From: Biomphalaria glabrata
Taxonomy: Eukaryota; Mollusca; Gastropoda; Planorbidae
Reading direction: 5' to 3'
DNA length: 64,000 nt
Assembly (NCBI RefSeq): GCF_947242115.1
Contig: NC_074723.1
Span: 29,537,043-29,601,042 of the forward strand
Below are positions 21,901-33,310 of the stretch, piece after piece. The position numbers and the translations under genes are program-made. Positions within the stretch are counted from its first letter, which is position 1. Every line of letters begins with the position of its first letter. The notes below the pieces were generated by a model. The model did not search any database, was not told the origin of the DNA, and saw nothing but the letters and a program-made list of their open reading frames with translations.

Positions 21901-24900
21901 TTTTTTATTTCTTAACTTTAAAACAAATGAGATCATTGACGGACGTACATTTAGTTAGATGCGCACTTTGTAACGTCTCAAACGAATATTCTTCATTCAT
22001 AATAGCCCATAAAATTCAATGAAAAAACATGAACTGTTTTAGATGCCTATTTAAAACGCTTTAATAACCAACTTACTTACATTTTGACATCTATTTACTG
22101 GATATTCATTTCTTGATGATATATATATATATAAATAAATGTATACTCAAAATTTGAAAGCGTTTCAATTGCTAAATGTCATGATGTAGTAAGGGGACGC
22201 GGTGGCTGAGGTTATGCGCTTGGCTTCCAAACATGAGGTCCTAGGTTCGAATCTCTATGAAGAATGGAATTTTAAATTTCGGGATTTTTAGGGCACCCCT
22301 GAGTCCACTCAACTCTAATTGGTACCTGACTTTAGTTGGAGAAAGTAAAGGGTGCCTGTCGTTGTGCTGGCCACATGACACCCTGCTAGTTAGCCGTTGG
22401 CCACAGAAACCGATGACCTTAACATCGTCTGCTTCATAGATCGTAAGGTCCAAAAGGGAAACTTTACTTTATGATGTAGTAAATTATTCCTACAGCAATT
22501 CTTGTGTTCTCTATTGAAAAAAAAAGTTTATAAAAAATTTGGATTTATCAATTGCTTTTTGTTATTTCGACTGTGATTGCTTGTTGTTATTTTGACTGTC
22601 TTAGGCGTTAGAAAGAGTAGAAAAGGAAAATAAAAGAAGATAACTAAACATTTAAATTAGAACATGGAAGAACAATACGGTAGGAGAAAATGGGATATGG
22701 CGAAATGTATTGGTGATATCAAGTAAGTAAGTAAAGTTTCCATTTAAGACCATGCGGCCTATAGGGCAGATGATGTAAACGTCCTCAGTTTCTGTGGCCT
22801 GCGGTTAACAAGGGTGTTATGTGGCCAGCGCATCAGACAACCGCTTTTACACTTCCCCTACTAATGTCAGGCACCCATTAGAGCAAAGGTGCCCTAAATT
22901 AAAAATCCTAGTATTCACCAGGATTTGAACCCGGACTTCCAGGCTCTTTTTTTAGAAAAAATTAAGCGAATGACCAAATAAAAATATTGGTATAGTTTGT
23001 GAAATAAATACACAATTAACAATGTAAAAAAAAATGTTATATTCTTTTAAATTATCTATTGCCAACTAGACAAAAGAGATTGCTACGCTACAAGATTGAA
23101 AAGTAGATTCTGCAGTGCAAGGAACATTTAAAATGATATATACCTAATACTTTTTAAAACTTAGATTAGCAATTCATCCGTATTTTTGTTTTATAAATTA
23201 CCCAAAAGACTCTTGAACTGAAAGACAAAAAGGGGGAAATATTTTTAAATGAGTTCCGCCTAAAAGACAAACATATGATGAACTTTTTGCGTATGTGTCT
23301 GTGTGTGTGTTGAATAGAGCATTTGTCTATAGTTTAACTTTGTGTGTGTGTGTTTACTTCAAAGTCTACAGCTGCACGAAAGATAACATCCTGAGAACTA
23401 TTGCCAATTTTTCATGTGATCCAATAACAAGACTTGATACTGGTAAACTTTTGTTATAGTTTCTTTATTTAAGAGTTAATTTTTTTAAAAATCATTTACT
23501 TTATTTTTATTTTAGTTTTTTCTTAGAATTATTTATTTTCTTTTTATCTTAGTTTTTTTTTTTAAATCATTTATATTATTTTTATCTTTTTAATTTTTTT
23601 TTTTTATGTACCTATATTCACTCTTTTCTTTAAAATTGTATGCGTTATAAAAATTCACTAAATTAAAGTGTTTTTTTTTTCCTTGCTTTATATTAAGATT
23701 CACATGCAATGATCGTTGATTTTATGCCAGGCCATGGTTTCCGGCCGTTTCACCCCTTGGTCATTTCGTCTTCCTTTTTACCAGCAATTAAAATTAATCA
23801 AAATTATGAAATCAAAAATACTTCACAAATATTTATCCTATACTCTTGAACGAGAAATTCATGGACAGCGGTGTGATGGAGTATAATATATATAAAGCAG
23901 AAATTAAGGCGTATGTATGTATGTACGTACGTATGTCCCCGCATAGAAATCAAAACCGTTTCACCGATCTTGATATAACTTGGCAGAAATGTTCCTGGGG
24001 TACCAACTTAGATCGTAATGTATGTATTGTAGCCCTAAACAAACTTAAGACCCTCAAAAAAAAAAGTTGACCAACTCTATGAAAGTATAGTATCTTTTAA
24101 ATCTAGGCCATGTTTGCTATGTTAACATGAGAAAAGATCGAAAGGATTTAGATCTAGATTTAATTTTAAGAACTATTCTTTGCGCAGATAGTTTTTTACT
24201 TTAACACATGAAAATACAAAATATAGTCCATTGATTTCATTATTTAATAAAAATTAACCTTCAAATTTGTGTTTCAAAAGCATTTTTTACATAAATTCAT
24301 TCCTCATAGGCCTATGTAGAATTCCTGATGAGCATTCTTTCATTAGACAATACCGTAATGTTACACATCTTTCTATTCCTAGGTCTAAACTCTAATTCAA
24401 CTCTGAAATGTTATAACTACTCTTCGCAAAGATAGTTTTATACTTTAACACATGAACATTGTAATTATAGTTTATTCATTTCATATTTTAATTAATTAAC
24501 AATCAAATTTGTTTTTCTAAACCATTTTTTCTCATGAATTCGTTCGCTAAAGCTGCGAAGCAGTGTTAAGATATATTCTAATAGTTTCATTCATTCGCGT
24601 ACATCTAATTAAAAAGGCCACGCATGCGCACGCGCAAAATGAACTCTATCCAAGCCAATATTTAACTCTAGATAACTCTAGATCTTGATCTAAGTCTAAC
24701 TCAAGATCTACTTTATTCTTTAACACATGAACATACAAAATTAAGTCTATTCATTTAAGATTTTAATCAAACACATGTAGGCCTACAAGCAAATGTTTTA
24801 TTTGAAACAAAAATGGATTTAAGTCGATTAGCTATTTTGATAGCATCATTCATACTAGTTTTACATTTACGCATTCCATTATTATTTTGTTTAATTGTTT

Positions 24901-25024
24901 AGAAACCACTCTCAGTGACTCATCGACAGTGATAGGCAAACAAAAACCCACGGGCCGCGGGTAATATATGTGTGTGTGTATGTGTGTATGTATATATGTA
25001 TGTGTGTGTTTGCGTATGTGTTTT

Positions 25025-25081
<57 letters not shown>

Positions 25082-25951
25082 CGTGGTGATATATATTTCC
25101 TGTTGAATTTAGTTTCTCTTTTCGTCGTCTACGTCCTTAGATGGCACCCCGCGGCCTTTGTAAGTAAACTCCAGCTGTCTTGTTCCGTAGCTGCCTTTAA
25201 CCACGTACTCACTTCTATCTAAGTTATGATGAGAGAGATAGAGAGATGGAGAGATATAGAGAGAAATGGAGAGATGGGGATAGATTGAGGGATAGAGAAA
25301 GAGAGAGAGAGAGAGAGACAGATAGAAATAGAGAAAAATAGAGAGAGATAGAGAAAGATAGATAGAGATAGAGAGATAAACAGATGGAAAGATAGAGAGA
25401 TGTAGAGATGTCAGTTAAAACGAGCTGGGACATGGCCTGGTCTTTGAATAGTACAACAAAACACTAAATAAATAAATGAAGTGCGTTGTTACGGCAATGG
25501 GTCTAGTGATTTAGTTTCGTATGGTTAGTCCTAGTTAACAATCATAAGTTAATTACATCTTTTATTTCATTGACAAGCTATGACGACTTTGATGTCCTCC
25601 TTGGCAGCAGTCAATAAAAGGATTGATGACGGTAAGCTAAAATTCGTTTCTACAACTCCTCTTAGCTTTCGTGGGTGGACAGGCACGGATCTCGAACGCG
25701 GCTCGAATGTTTTTCCTAGAAATTAGACAGCTTATGTTTATCCTAACTAACTGACAACTCATAACTGATTAAACTATGGTTAACCGTTATTATTCTCAAA
25801 ATATTTTCATAATTAAAGTAAATTTGATCTATTCTGAACACGCTTCAATGAAAGTTCCTTGAAGTAGTTTTGTAAATAAATTGACGTTCAAAAACATTGT
25901 GCGCATCCTCTGATCTACTGGATCTGCTAGAGTTCATTTGTGAAAAAATTG

Positions 25952-25995
<44 letters not shown>

Positions 25996-27123
25996 AAAGT
26001 TACCCTTTAACACCCTGCGATCTATGGGGCAGATGATCTTAAGGTCCACTGTTTTTTCCCTGGCCAAGGGTTGACATATTTATAACGTTACCTACTGTTG
26101 GACTTACAAGTCAAAAGACATTAGAGAAACAAATCTATGAGTACAACAGTAGTTTCAACTGCAATGGAATCTAGAACAGATCTCCAAAATTCATCAATTC
26201 AAAGTATTATCAATTTCTAGAAATAGAGAGAGAGAGACTACGCAAACTCATTTGCAAATGCTTCCGAGGGGGGGGACCTCTGTTACGCTTTTGGGTGCTC
26301 TATTGGAAAGGCATTTTAAGCCCCTGGAACGCTCCCATCAAAGACGCCTTCGTACCATAATGGGCATACGCTGGCAAGGCAGGATTTCAGACAAATTTGA
26401 TCCGCTAGAAGCCATTGTGTACAGATGTTCTTATTTCGACAGCAAAAACTCTGAAAAAATATTTATATTCACATTTTGATCTAATGGTATTTTTCAGAAT
26501 GTCTGAAGAATGTTATACCAGACTCCTGTCGTAACGTTTACAGTGCAGCTTCATATCAATCAGTGATATTTTCCTCCGGGTTAAAGGTCATGTGTGACAC
26601 CAAGACAGACGGCGGTGGATGGATCATCATCCAGAGAAGAATCAACGGAAACGTAGATTTCTATAAGACTTGGAAAGAGTATCGTGACGGCTTTGGGGAT
26701 ATCGAAAATGGGGATTTTTATCTGGGCAACGAGAACATCTATATGTTAACGTCTAAGAGGCAATATGAACTGAGAGTTGATTTGGAGTTTAGCAACAAAA
26801 GGTATTTTGCCAAATACGCCAGTTTTCAATTGGGAGCTGAAAATGACGGCTATAGATTAAGCATACAAGGCTATTCTGGGAACATGACAGACAACCTGGC
26901 CTATAGTAACAACAGAAAATTTACCACGTTTGATCAAGACCACGACGACTACGCCGGTAATTGTGCACTGGACTATACAGGAGGTTGGTGGTACGGTAGC
27001 TGTACTGAAGCCAATCTAAACGGTATGTACGGACGTACGACGTACAAAGGACTGCTATGGGTCAGCTTGACATCCCTTTCCGGAGGTATTACTTTTGCTG
27101 AGATGAAGATTAGAGAAAAGTGA
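18941..27123 (+). CDS. short secreted FReD-only lectin gene A (five exons)
   Basis: Proposed exons are 18941-18989 (signal, MESKVCFIFIIAAFWK), 20392-20409 (microexon), 23365-23442 (YSCTKDN...FSCD), 25578-25631 (SSLAAVNKRIDD) and 26498-27123 (FReD). All have AG/GT borders and all junctions are phase 1. Lengths sum to 825 nt, an open frame of 274 residues plus stop. The product would be a secreted fibrinogen-domain lectin with a short cysteine-bearing stalk that could form interchain disulfides. There is no IgSF exon between signal and FReD, unlike classical FREPs, so it fits the FReD-only (FReM) type. In snails this family binds parasite and microbial surfaces. Every exon has a counterpart in gene B with identical small-exon lengths, which strongly supports the model. 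Exon joining is inferred, without transcript evidence. Confidence 0.82.
18990..20391 (+). other. intron 1 of gene A
   Basis: AT-rich with no IgSF-type ORF. It contains a tRNA-like SINE scrap in reverse (about 19915-19980, 'atttgaactcgagcctcc') and a dispersed-repeat copy (about 20105-20260). It ends in a caaatag acceptor. Confidence 0.6.
20392..20409 (+). CDS. gene A exon 2, 18-nt microexon
   Basis: The 18 bases CGGCTTTTTTGGAGGATG lie between caaatag and gtaagg. In phase 1 they add PAFLED after the signal exon. Gene B has an 18-nt counterpart at 42849-42866 adding PALMLD, with the same CGGC start, GATG end and donor style. The peptide probably spans or follows the signal cleavage region. Confidence 0.72.
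20450..21745 (+). repeat. pyrimidine-rich tract of about 1.3 kb in intron 2 of gene A
   Basis: The tract is made of tctctatctctc and catttcttcatctct units in higher-order repeats of about 130 bp (clear from 20760 to 21300). It creates long artificial Ser/Leu/Ile/Phe-rich open frames, which I do not call as genes. A matching tract occupies the same intron of gene B (42890-43815). Confidence 0.9.
22193..22470 (+). repeat. full-length tRNA-derived SINE with 12-bp target duplication
   Basis: The tRNA-like head has an A box (gtggctgaggttatgcgct) and a B box (ggttcgaat), then the family body (cctgagtccactcaactct; ggtacctgac; ctggccacatgacaccct) and the tail ggaaactttactt. It is flanked by atgatgtagtaa at 22181-22192 and 22471-22482. 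This is the best-defined copy in the window and serves as the family reference. Confidence 0.88.
22736..22950 (-). repeat. reverse copy of the tRNA-derived SINE
   Basis: It carries the family landmarks in reverse: ggggcagatgat-like, ggtgttatgtggccagcgc, caggcacccattagagc, and a degenerate tRNA head with gatttgaacccgg. Confidence 0.75.
23365..23442 (+). CDS. gene A exon 3, cysteine-bearing stalk
   Basis: The exon lies between acttcaaag and gtaaac and is phase 1 on both sides. It encodes YSCTKDNILRTIANFSCD followed by PITRLDT. Two Cys residues 15 apart are conserved in gene B (YNCTKD...FSCDQN) and could make interchain disulfides. NFS is a possible N-glycosylation site. Confidence 0.78.
23880..24966. 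repeat. unclassified dispersed repeat in intron 3 of gene A
   Basis: It begins with 'agtataatatatataaagca' and ends with 'ccacgggccgcgggtaata'. A shorter relative in reverse lies at about 60740-60950 ('attacgagccgacccgcgg' to 'tatatataaagctgtg'). Two internal blocks starting 'ctttaacacatgaa' repeat. The class is not recognised. Confidence 0.45.
25027..25080 (+). repeat. (TA)n microsatellite
   Basis: A pure run of ta dinucleotides of about 50 bp. Confidence 0.95.
25225..25412 (-). repeat. purine-rich gagagata tract
   Basis: Repeats of gagagata and gagaga type, the complement of the tct/ctat tracts elsewhere. It lies in intron 3 of gene A. Confidence 0.85.
25578..25631 (+). CDS. gene A exon 4, linker helix
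   Basis: The 54-nt exon lies between tgacaag and gtaagc, phase 1 on both sides. It encodes a short amphipathic stretch, SSLAAVNKRIDD preceded by MTTLM. Gene B has the same-length exon at 45941-45994 (SAVAAVNKRIDD). It probably extends the stalk before the FReD. Confidence 0.78.
25955..25992 (+). repeat. (AT)n microsatellite
   Basis: An at-dinucleotide run of about 38 bp in intron 4 of gene A. Confidence 0.95.
26003..26085 (-). repeat. SINE 3' fragment
   Basis: The block 'cgatctatggggcagatgat' matches the reverse of the SINE 3' part. The head is missing. Confidence 0.6.
26498..27123 (+). CDS. gene A exon 5, intact fibrinogen-related domain
   Basis: The exon starts after ttttcag in phase 1 (ECLKNVIPDSCRN) and runs 208 codons to TGA at 27121. 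The landmarks are GLKVMCDTKTDGGGWIIIQR, RDGFGDIENGDFYLGNENI, the calcium site region FDQDHDDYAGNC, GGWWYGSC, EANLNG and the end EMKIREK. The four usual FReD cysteines are present. Ligand binding by this fold is usually to acetylated or other sugars, with calcium. It is undamaged, so this is the best candidate for a working lectin in the window. Confidence 0.93.
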
Positions 27124-27439
27124 TCAGAAAAGAGAGATTTCAAAACGTTATCAAGGCTTGAAGCTAATGTAGTTTATTAAAAGTATGTGATGTGAAATGC
27201 GGCCATAGAAACACATGTTTAAGATGTCAACTTGTTAAATATTAAATGTTTATGGTATACATATATAGTGTGCATTGTTCAATCTTTTTTTATTTTGTTA
27301 TGAGCATAGAGATTTTCATAAAATGGTGTCAAATCCTGAAATAGGACAATGTTTGGTGTAACCGGTGTGCACATTTCGTAAATATTTATAAAGTTTACAT
27401 TCTTAAAACCATCCAATAATGTTGGTGCACCTAACAAAC

Positions 27440-27870
27440 ATAGTAGAATCCAATTGATAACCAAAATTTCTAAACAAATAGCAGATTGCTCAATATAACT
27501 TTTAGAGTGAATACCTCTAACCTGTGACGTCACTATTTGGGTGCAGGCCGTCACCCAACAATGGGTGACATCCTAGAGGGAATAGAAACAATTTAGCAAT
27601 AGCAGACAAGTTAAAAAAAAAATATGTGTATGTGGGTGAACGTATTTAGCACAGAAGAATCAAATAAAAAACCAAATTTGTAAACAAATAGCAGATTGCT
27701 CTATATAACTATCAATATGTATATCTCTAACCAATTACGAGACTATAAAGGTGCGACAATCACCCAAAAGGCGGTGACACAGAATTTGAAAAAAAAAAAA
27801 AAACATTTTGCAATAGCAGACAGTTTTACAAAAATATTGGTCAGTGACAAGATACCTGAACATATGAATG
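27440..27870 (+). repeat. local duplication of about 170 bp
   Basis: The block starting 'taaacaaatagcagattgct' occurs at about 27470 and again at about 27683. Each copy is followed by a 'tcacccaa...ggtgac' segment and 'ttagcaatagcagacaa' or 'tttgcaatagcagacag'. No gene is seen in 27124-28060 otherwise. Confidence 0.65.
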
Positions 27871-28074
27871 CACAATTGATATACAGACCTAAATGTTTGA
27901 AATAACACCGAAATGTAACATCAAAACGATTGAAACAGGTTACAGTTCTGTCCGACGTGGCAACGAGCTATTGGTCCAAACTGCCCACAGACTGTGACGT
28001 TGCAGTTCAGTGTTGAGGCCTTCTATGACGAAAGGTTGTTAAAAGCAGTGGAATACACTTGTCTATTTATTTAT

Positions 28075-28275
28075 ATTTGGGGGTCGGTAGGGAGGGTTTG
28101 CGGGAGTTTTTTTTCTTCTACATTATGTTTTCCTAATGCTCTTAAATCTATATCAAACATAGATCTCAATAGTAGGCCAACAAACTAAAATTTAATCTAT
28201 GCTTCGGCATCATCTAATGCTCAAGCTATAAATAGGAATATTTGATGTTAACTCTTTTAATAAATTATTGTTTGC
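28075..28275 (+). mobile_element. fragment of the 8491-10173 hAT-like element
   Basis: It shares 'aatctatgcttcggca', 'catctaa', 'caagctataaatagg' and the neighbouring text with 9900-10110. Confidence 0.65.
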
Positions 28276-28306
28276 AGCGAATGAATTAATCTCAAACAAT
28301 AAATAT

Positions 28307-29267
28307 TGTTATAACCCAAAGGGCGGTGGTGCGATAGGGTTAACTGTAGGTTCAGTTGACACACACGTGACCTCAGGCAAATCACACATGTTAACGGATG
28401 GCAATGGACAGGGGACAGTACTGCTAGTACACACAAATATGACCCGTGTTATGGTCATGTGATTGAAATCCTTCACGGACGAGAGACAGTGTGTAAGAAA
28501 GTGGCAGTTCAAGACAGGACAGTGAGGAGACCGGGACTGTGAGTCGCCATGAAGTCGGTCCTGGTGGAGTCCTCAAGTGAAACGAACGAGTCCAGGAAGA
28601 GACAGTAGAGTTTAGTACGGTGATGTACCGGTACTACAGTGCAGCATTTTTAGCAGTTGATTGTCTTGCCAATGGACCTCATTCACCAATCGTAAACAAA
28701 CAATATTTTTGAAACGTGGTTCTCTATCTCTGCTATACAAATTACGATCTAATTTTAATACACAGTGGCTGTCACGTGACAGTTTTTTTTTTCGTTGTTT
28801 TATCAATATGATCACGTGACTAAATGTTGTTTGTTTACGATTGGTGAATGAGGTCCATTGAGTCATATTATTGGCTGTTTTATTTCATCATTATTAAAGT
28901 ACCAGATTATTGGGAACTCTTGTTATCAAGTTCTTGTTTTCATGTTTTGTGTGTTGAGCAGTTGTTTACTGAACGCCCGATTAGGAGAAAGAGAGAATCG
29001 TAACAATATTGACCTAGAAAGTTTCAGATTCCAGCTATTAACTCACAGCTACTATCAGTATTAAGCCATTAAAGCCAGAACAAGAAGCGGTCCTTGTACT
29101 TTAAATTTAAAGCCTGTTGATCAGTTGTTGGTCTGAAATTCATGAACACATACATCCACCCACTATACAAGCGAAATGGCACTCTACTTTTGAGAGATTT
29201 ACATTAGTAACTATGTAAAAATATATTTGCATATTTTACATTGATCATCAACCCTCACCCCTTAACA
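28307..29267 (+). mobile_element. probable solo LTR, interrupted by an inverted-repeat element
   Basis: It begins TGTTATAAC and ends CCCTTAACA, an LTR-like terminal pair. It is followed by a primer-site-like ttggtggcctgg. It contains no coding sequence. A 191-bp inverted-repeat element (28670-28860) sits inside. No second LTR was found nearby, so it is a fossil without an internal region. Confidence 0.45.
28670..28860. mobile_element. inverted-repeat element with perfect 34-bp arms
   Basis: The arms at 28670-28703 (caatggacctcattcaccaa...) and 28827-28860 (...ttggtgaatgaggtccattg) are exact reverse complements over 34 bp around a 123-bp spacer. The spacer has further short palindromes around cacgtgac. 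It looks like a MITE. No target duplication is clear. Confidence 0.75.
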
Positions 29268-29290
29268 GTTGGTGGCCTGGTACATACACA

Positions 29291-29880
29291 TGTTGAAGAA
29301 TGCGAATGTCGTGTAATGCTGGGTTCTTGCTTCCTGAAGTACTCTTGACACGTGACAAGACAAATACTATAAACTGACTGAAGTCTGTTTCAGCAGACAA
29401 ATATAAAGTTTATTTTACTACAATAATAATAATACTGCACTCCTTGCTAGTGCTACAAGTCAAGAAATAATAAACAATCCTATCCGCATAACTGCGGTAT
29501 CAAATGTATCCAATATATGTTAGAGTCTCTAGATTACAAATCACGTCTGCATCTCAGCAGGTAACACTGTACAGAATAATCCATAATAATAATACATATC
29601 TCAAAAGTAGCACTGGCAACAATTGCCCACAAGTTACTATCTAACTGAATTTACTACAAACTTTTCTAAGTAGCTACTGTCCATCCTGGACCAAAATATA
29701 TTTCTTGACCACCCGGTCCAAATTATACCACTTGACTCCCTTGACTGACTTGACTGAACTCAAAGTCCATTTTATTCATTCTACTTCCTGTTTTCTACAT
29801 CAGGAATTCCACGTGTCTTTTAACCTCTTAACATGACGTGAATATTAAATCACGCAATGTCAGCTGAGACTGTGACAACA
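29291..29880 (-). mobile_element. possible solo LTR
   Basis: 590 bp start TGTTG and end CAACA. A reversed polyadenylation-like tttatt block inside suggests a minus orientation. It is followed by a short (ca)n run. No internal region is seen. Confidence 0.4.
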
Positions 29881-30077
29881 CACACACACACACACATGTT
29901 ACACAGCTTAGTTTGTAGTAGGCCTATCTTTTTATAAATACTGTAAAGCCTTAGTTCATCAATCATTATATGAGTTTAAAACAATAAGGTAAAGAAAAGG
30001 AAAAGCATTATTACTGTTATAACTCCTCCATGCGCACCGACATCTAAGCTAGAAGGTGCGCACTGTGATAAATTAGA

Positions 30078-30600
30078 CCAGTGATGCCCAAAATACGGCC
30101 CGCGGGCCAGATCCGGCCCGCGATGTGGTTCCATCCGGCCCGCCGAAATATTAGCAGAAAATATAGACCAACCCCCCCCCTTCCAAAGAGATTGATTCTT
30201 TTAGCTATGTTAGGGCCCTCAATTTTTCTTTTATTGATTGCCGTGGAGACCTATAACATTAGTGTGTTTATGGAATGGGAATCTACCCAAAAAAATGATC
30301 GGAACTTAACTTTTTTGTAGAGCATGATAATAAGCCAGCATATTTGATTTGTAAATAAAGTGTGGCTTTTTTTAAAAATAGCAACATTAAACGACATTAT
30401 GAAACAAAAATGACGGCATTCTTGGTTTGAGCCGCGAATAAAAAAAAAGTTTGTTAGACTACGCCTAGAGATTGAAGGATCAATGGTCATATTTAGCAAA
30501 AAGAGACAAGAAAATGAGTCATTGGTAAAGCTATCTACAATGTTGCTCATATTTTAAGTAGAGAAATTAAGCCATTTTCTGAGGCGTGAAAAAAACAACA
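30078..30600 (+). mobile_element. hAT transposase 5' fragment (GTF2IRD2/ZBED-like)
   Basis: A terminus 'cagtgatgcccaaaatacgg' with 'cggcccgcgggcc' is followed by broken frames reading 'KPAYLICK', 'NSNIKRHYETKMT' and 'VAHILSREIKPFSEA'. These match the BED-like zinc finger and following region of hAT transposases related to GTF2IRD2/FAM200 proteins. Several stops are present and the element is cut off on the right. Confidence 0.65.
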
Positions 30601-30683
30601 CTTCATATATTCAATTCCTTAATGTGAGTAGGCCTACTAGATCCACGTGTTTCTAATCAAATAATTTCAAATTAAGGTAAATT

Positions 30684-31060
30684 TCATTTTTGTGTTGTTT
30701 TTATTGTTCTATATATTATGCAATCGTCTGCAAATAATCTGACTTTTGTTCCTGAAGTAATGCAAATTGGTAAATCCTTTATGTACATTAAAAATAGTAG
30801 TGAACCTAAGACTGTTCCTTGAGGTACACCTGAGTTTACTGTTATCGGTGTTGATTTAGAGCCATTTATTATTACAGTTTGTTCTCTCCCTATCAGAAAA
30901 TCTTTAATCCGCTGATGCAATGGACCATTAATGCCGAAATATTTTAATTTTTTAAGCAAACTATGGTGGTGAACTTTGTCAAAAGCCTTGGAAAAATCTA
31001 GTAAGATAGCATCTATTTGTTCACTATTATCTCTTTTTCAAGCTTTAAGGGAAGTCTTCC
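30684..31060 (-). mobile_element. jockey-like LINE reverse transcriptase fragment
   Basis: The minus reading 'LKYFGINGPLHQRIKDFL', then 'SGVPQGTVLGSLLFLMYIKD' and 'LFADDCIIYR', is the RT core with the catalytic FADD box. It ends on both sides without the rest of the element. Confidence 0.8.
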
Positions 31061-31284
31061 CAATCAATCTTTTCTGACTTAGAAAAGTAATGATCTTTAG
31101 TTTTCAAAGTTTAGAAGTAATGCAAAATCATTTCTCGGATTTTCTCTAGAATGGGTTATAAATAACAGAACGATATATTCACTAAAATATATGAAACAAA
31201 GCCATTTCCTGTTAGTTTCCATTGAGATAATGTTTCAAAAATCCTAGATCAAAATTATTCATTTCTATTGATTTTAATCATCTT

Positions 31285-31560
31285 ATGTACATTTAAATAG
31301 ATTGATTACCTAGATCTTTCTAGATTACGTATCTAAAAATTACAAAATAGTAGCTATGAGACGAGACTACTCTAATCTAGATCTAAAAATTAAATTATAT
31401 GTTACATAGGTTAGGCTTGAAAAAAAAACGTTACTTCTTAGAACTACTATACAAAACAACCACGTGTTTCAAATTTTAAAAAACAATCACAGTTTTTGTA
31501 GTTTTAAAAGATCTTTATGTCCAGTCTAGATACAATATATATATAAGTATATGGTCTTAA
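31285..31560 (+). repeat. dispersed repeat shared with 50339-50635
   Basis: The two stretches share long blocks ('cattaaatagattgattacc'-type text, 'agacgag', 'ttacataggttagg', 'catgtccagtctagatac'). They differ by small insertions. Confidence 0.7.
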
Positions 31561-31580
31561 TGTTTGAAATATTAATAATG

Positions 31581-31937
31581 TGTGAGCTGGCGCTCCTAGA
31601 TCTAATTTTTGACCTAATTTTATCTTTATTTTAATTTGTAATTTATATAGGCCAGGGCTATGATGTTTGTAATTTAGTGTCTTTTTAGTTTATATAGTTC
31701 AGTTTATAAATTTAGTTGGTTGTTTTACTGTTAGTTTGTTCCTTTAGTTAGCTAGATTAGTTTAGTTTAGTTTAATTGTGCTGTCTGGCTTAAACGACTC
31801 TAGCCCCTTGGTCGCAGACCGAGGTGCACAGATAGGGCCCACCAAATAGAGCCACCGCCTGCCTACTGGTAAAATAGAATTAATGTTGAGCAGATAATAA
31901 AAGGCCTCACTCAGTAGCGCATCCTGACCTGCTCACA
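31581..31937 (+). mobile_element. probable solo LTR with primer-site remnant
   Basis: 357 bp begin TGTGAGC and end GCTCACA, perfect 7-bp inverted ends. A primer-binding-type sequence, tggtgtcagaagtgacct, starts six bases after the end. An aataaa-type signal lies near 31894. No internal coding region follows, so it is a fossil LTR end. Confidence 0.6.
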
Positions 31938-32799
31938 TTTTTCTGGTGTCAGAAGTGACCTGCTCACAAATGTATGCCAATGGTTGCCATATGGTGCGGT
32001 GCGCACACCTTGCCCCCGTCACAACGCCTCTCACTTATTAACCAAATAAATGTATCTAGATTCACGCTTGATGTAGTACACGTGGGCTTGTAATAACCAT
32101 TAGCCACATATGTAAGAGATTGTTGTTAATTGCAATTGGTAATTTGATTACGATTAGACACTTTGTAGAAACTTCTAAATAAATACGTAGCGTATATTAA
32201 TTCACATCGTTATCAAGCATACTGTTTTTTTTTTTAAATTATGAATACTTCTAATTGACAACCCACAAAGGTGGGTAGAATGCGCTGAACTAAACTCAAC
32301 CATGCCGAAAAATTGATTGAAAATTTATCATTAACAAAGTCTTTTAGGGGAAGGTTACACCCCTTTATTATCAATTTTCTTTTATTTTTTACATTTTTCA
32401 AATGATTGTTTATCCATTTTTCTACACTAGAGTAGGCCATGGTTGATGATTCATATCTCAAGGGGAAATATTAAGTTAGTATTCATTGAAAAAAAAAAGA
32501 TTTTTTCCTTTATATTTAATTTTCCTCCAGTTTATTTTTTTTTAATAATTTCGTTACATTGATTCAAATTATTTTAAAAAATTGTATATATAAGTTTTAA
32601 GTGTACTCTACTACTTCGGCTTTAATTGAATGAAAAGTTTAGAGTTATGGTCATTTAAAAATGTTATTTTTAAGTTTTTGCTTTAAAAAATCCCATAAAT
32701 TAAAAAAAAATATTTGAAATGGTTTTACATTTCAGAATATAATAAATTTTACTAAGGCATGTTAATATAGCTCCTCCTTCGTGATCGAAGATGAGCACA

Positions 32800-33310
32800 T
32801 TTCTCATTATCTATGGACTCGAAGATGACTGTAAAGTCCAATTCTCGCTTTAAAAAGCCGGCCGCATACGAGGCATGTGTGGGTTAGGTCAGTTGCAGAT
32901 AGGCCTGCTTCTTCTCTCAGCTTTTTGTTGGTTCGGCGCTCTTTCACTCGGGACACTCTTCTTGCTTCAAATCTTGAGACTCCGAGACTCACAGCTTCAC
33001 GCCATGAGGAGCGATCGAGAGCTAGTGTTTCCCAGCCGTGAATGTCGATATCGCATTCCTTGAAGGAGCTCTTGAGAGTGTCTTTGTAGCGCTTGTATTG
33101 GCCTCCCTGGGAGCGCTTTCCTGCACACAACTCCCCGTACAGAAGTCTTTTGGGGAGGCGATTGTCTGGCATGCGGACTACATGTGACGCCCATCGAAGT
33201 TAGGAACTTTTTTACTGTCGCATCGATACTGTTCATGTTGGACATCTTTAAGATTTCTGTGTCTGGTATGTGGTCGGACCAACGCACCTTATGGATACTC
33301 CTTAGAAAGT
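32800..33310 (-). mobile_element. LINE C-terminal fragment with C2H2-like motif
   Basis: Minus frames read 'VRWSDHIPDTEILKMSN'-like, 'LPKRLLYGELCAGKRSQGG', 'SSWREAVSLGVSRFE' and a C-terminal CLVCGRLFKARIGLYSHLRV zinc-finger-like end. This is the stereotyped C-terminus of a metazoan LINE polyprotein, with at least one frame break near 33195. Confidence 0.75.

Noticed and set aside
20407-21958. Long Ser/Leu/Ile/Phe-rich ORFs of over 400 codons
   Set aside because: They are translations of a C/T-rich tandem repeat in an intron; two frames are open at once and no real protein motif is present.
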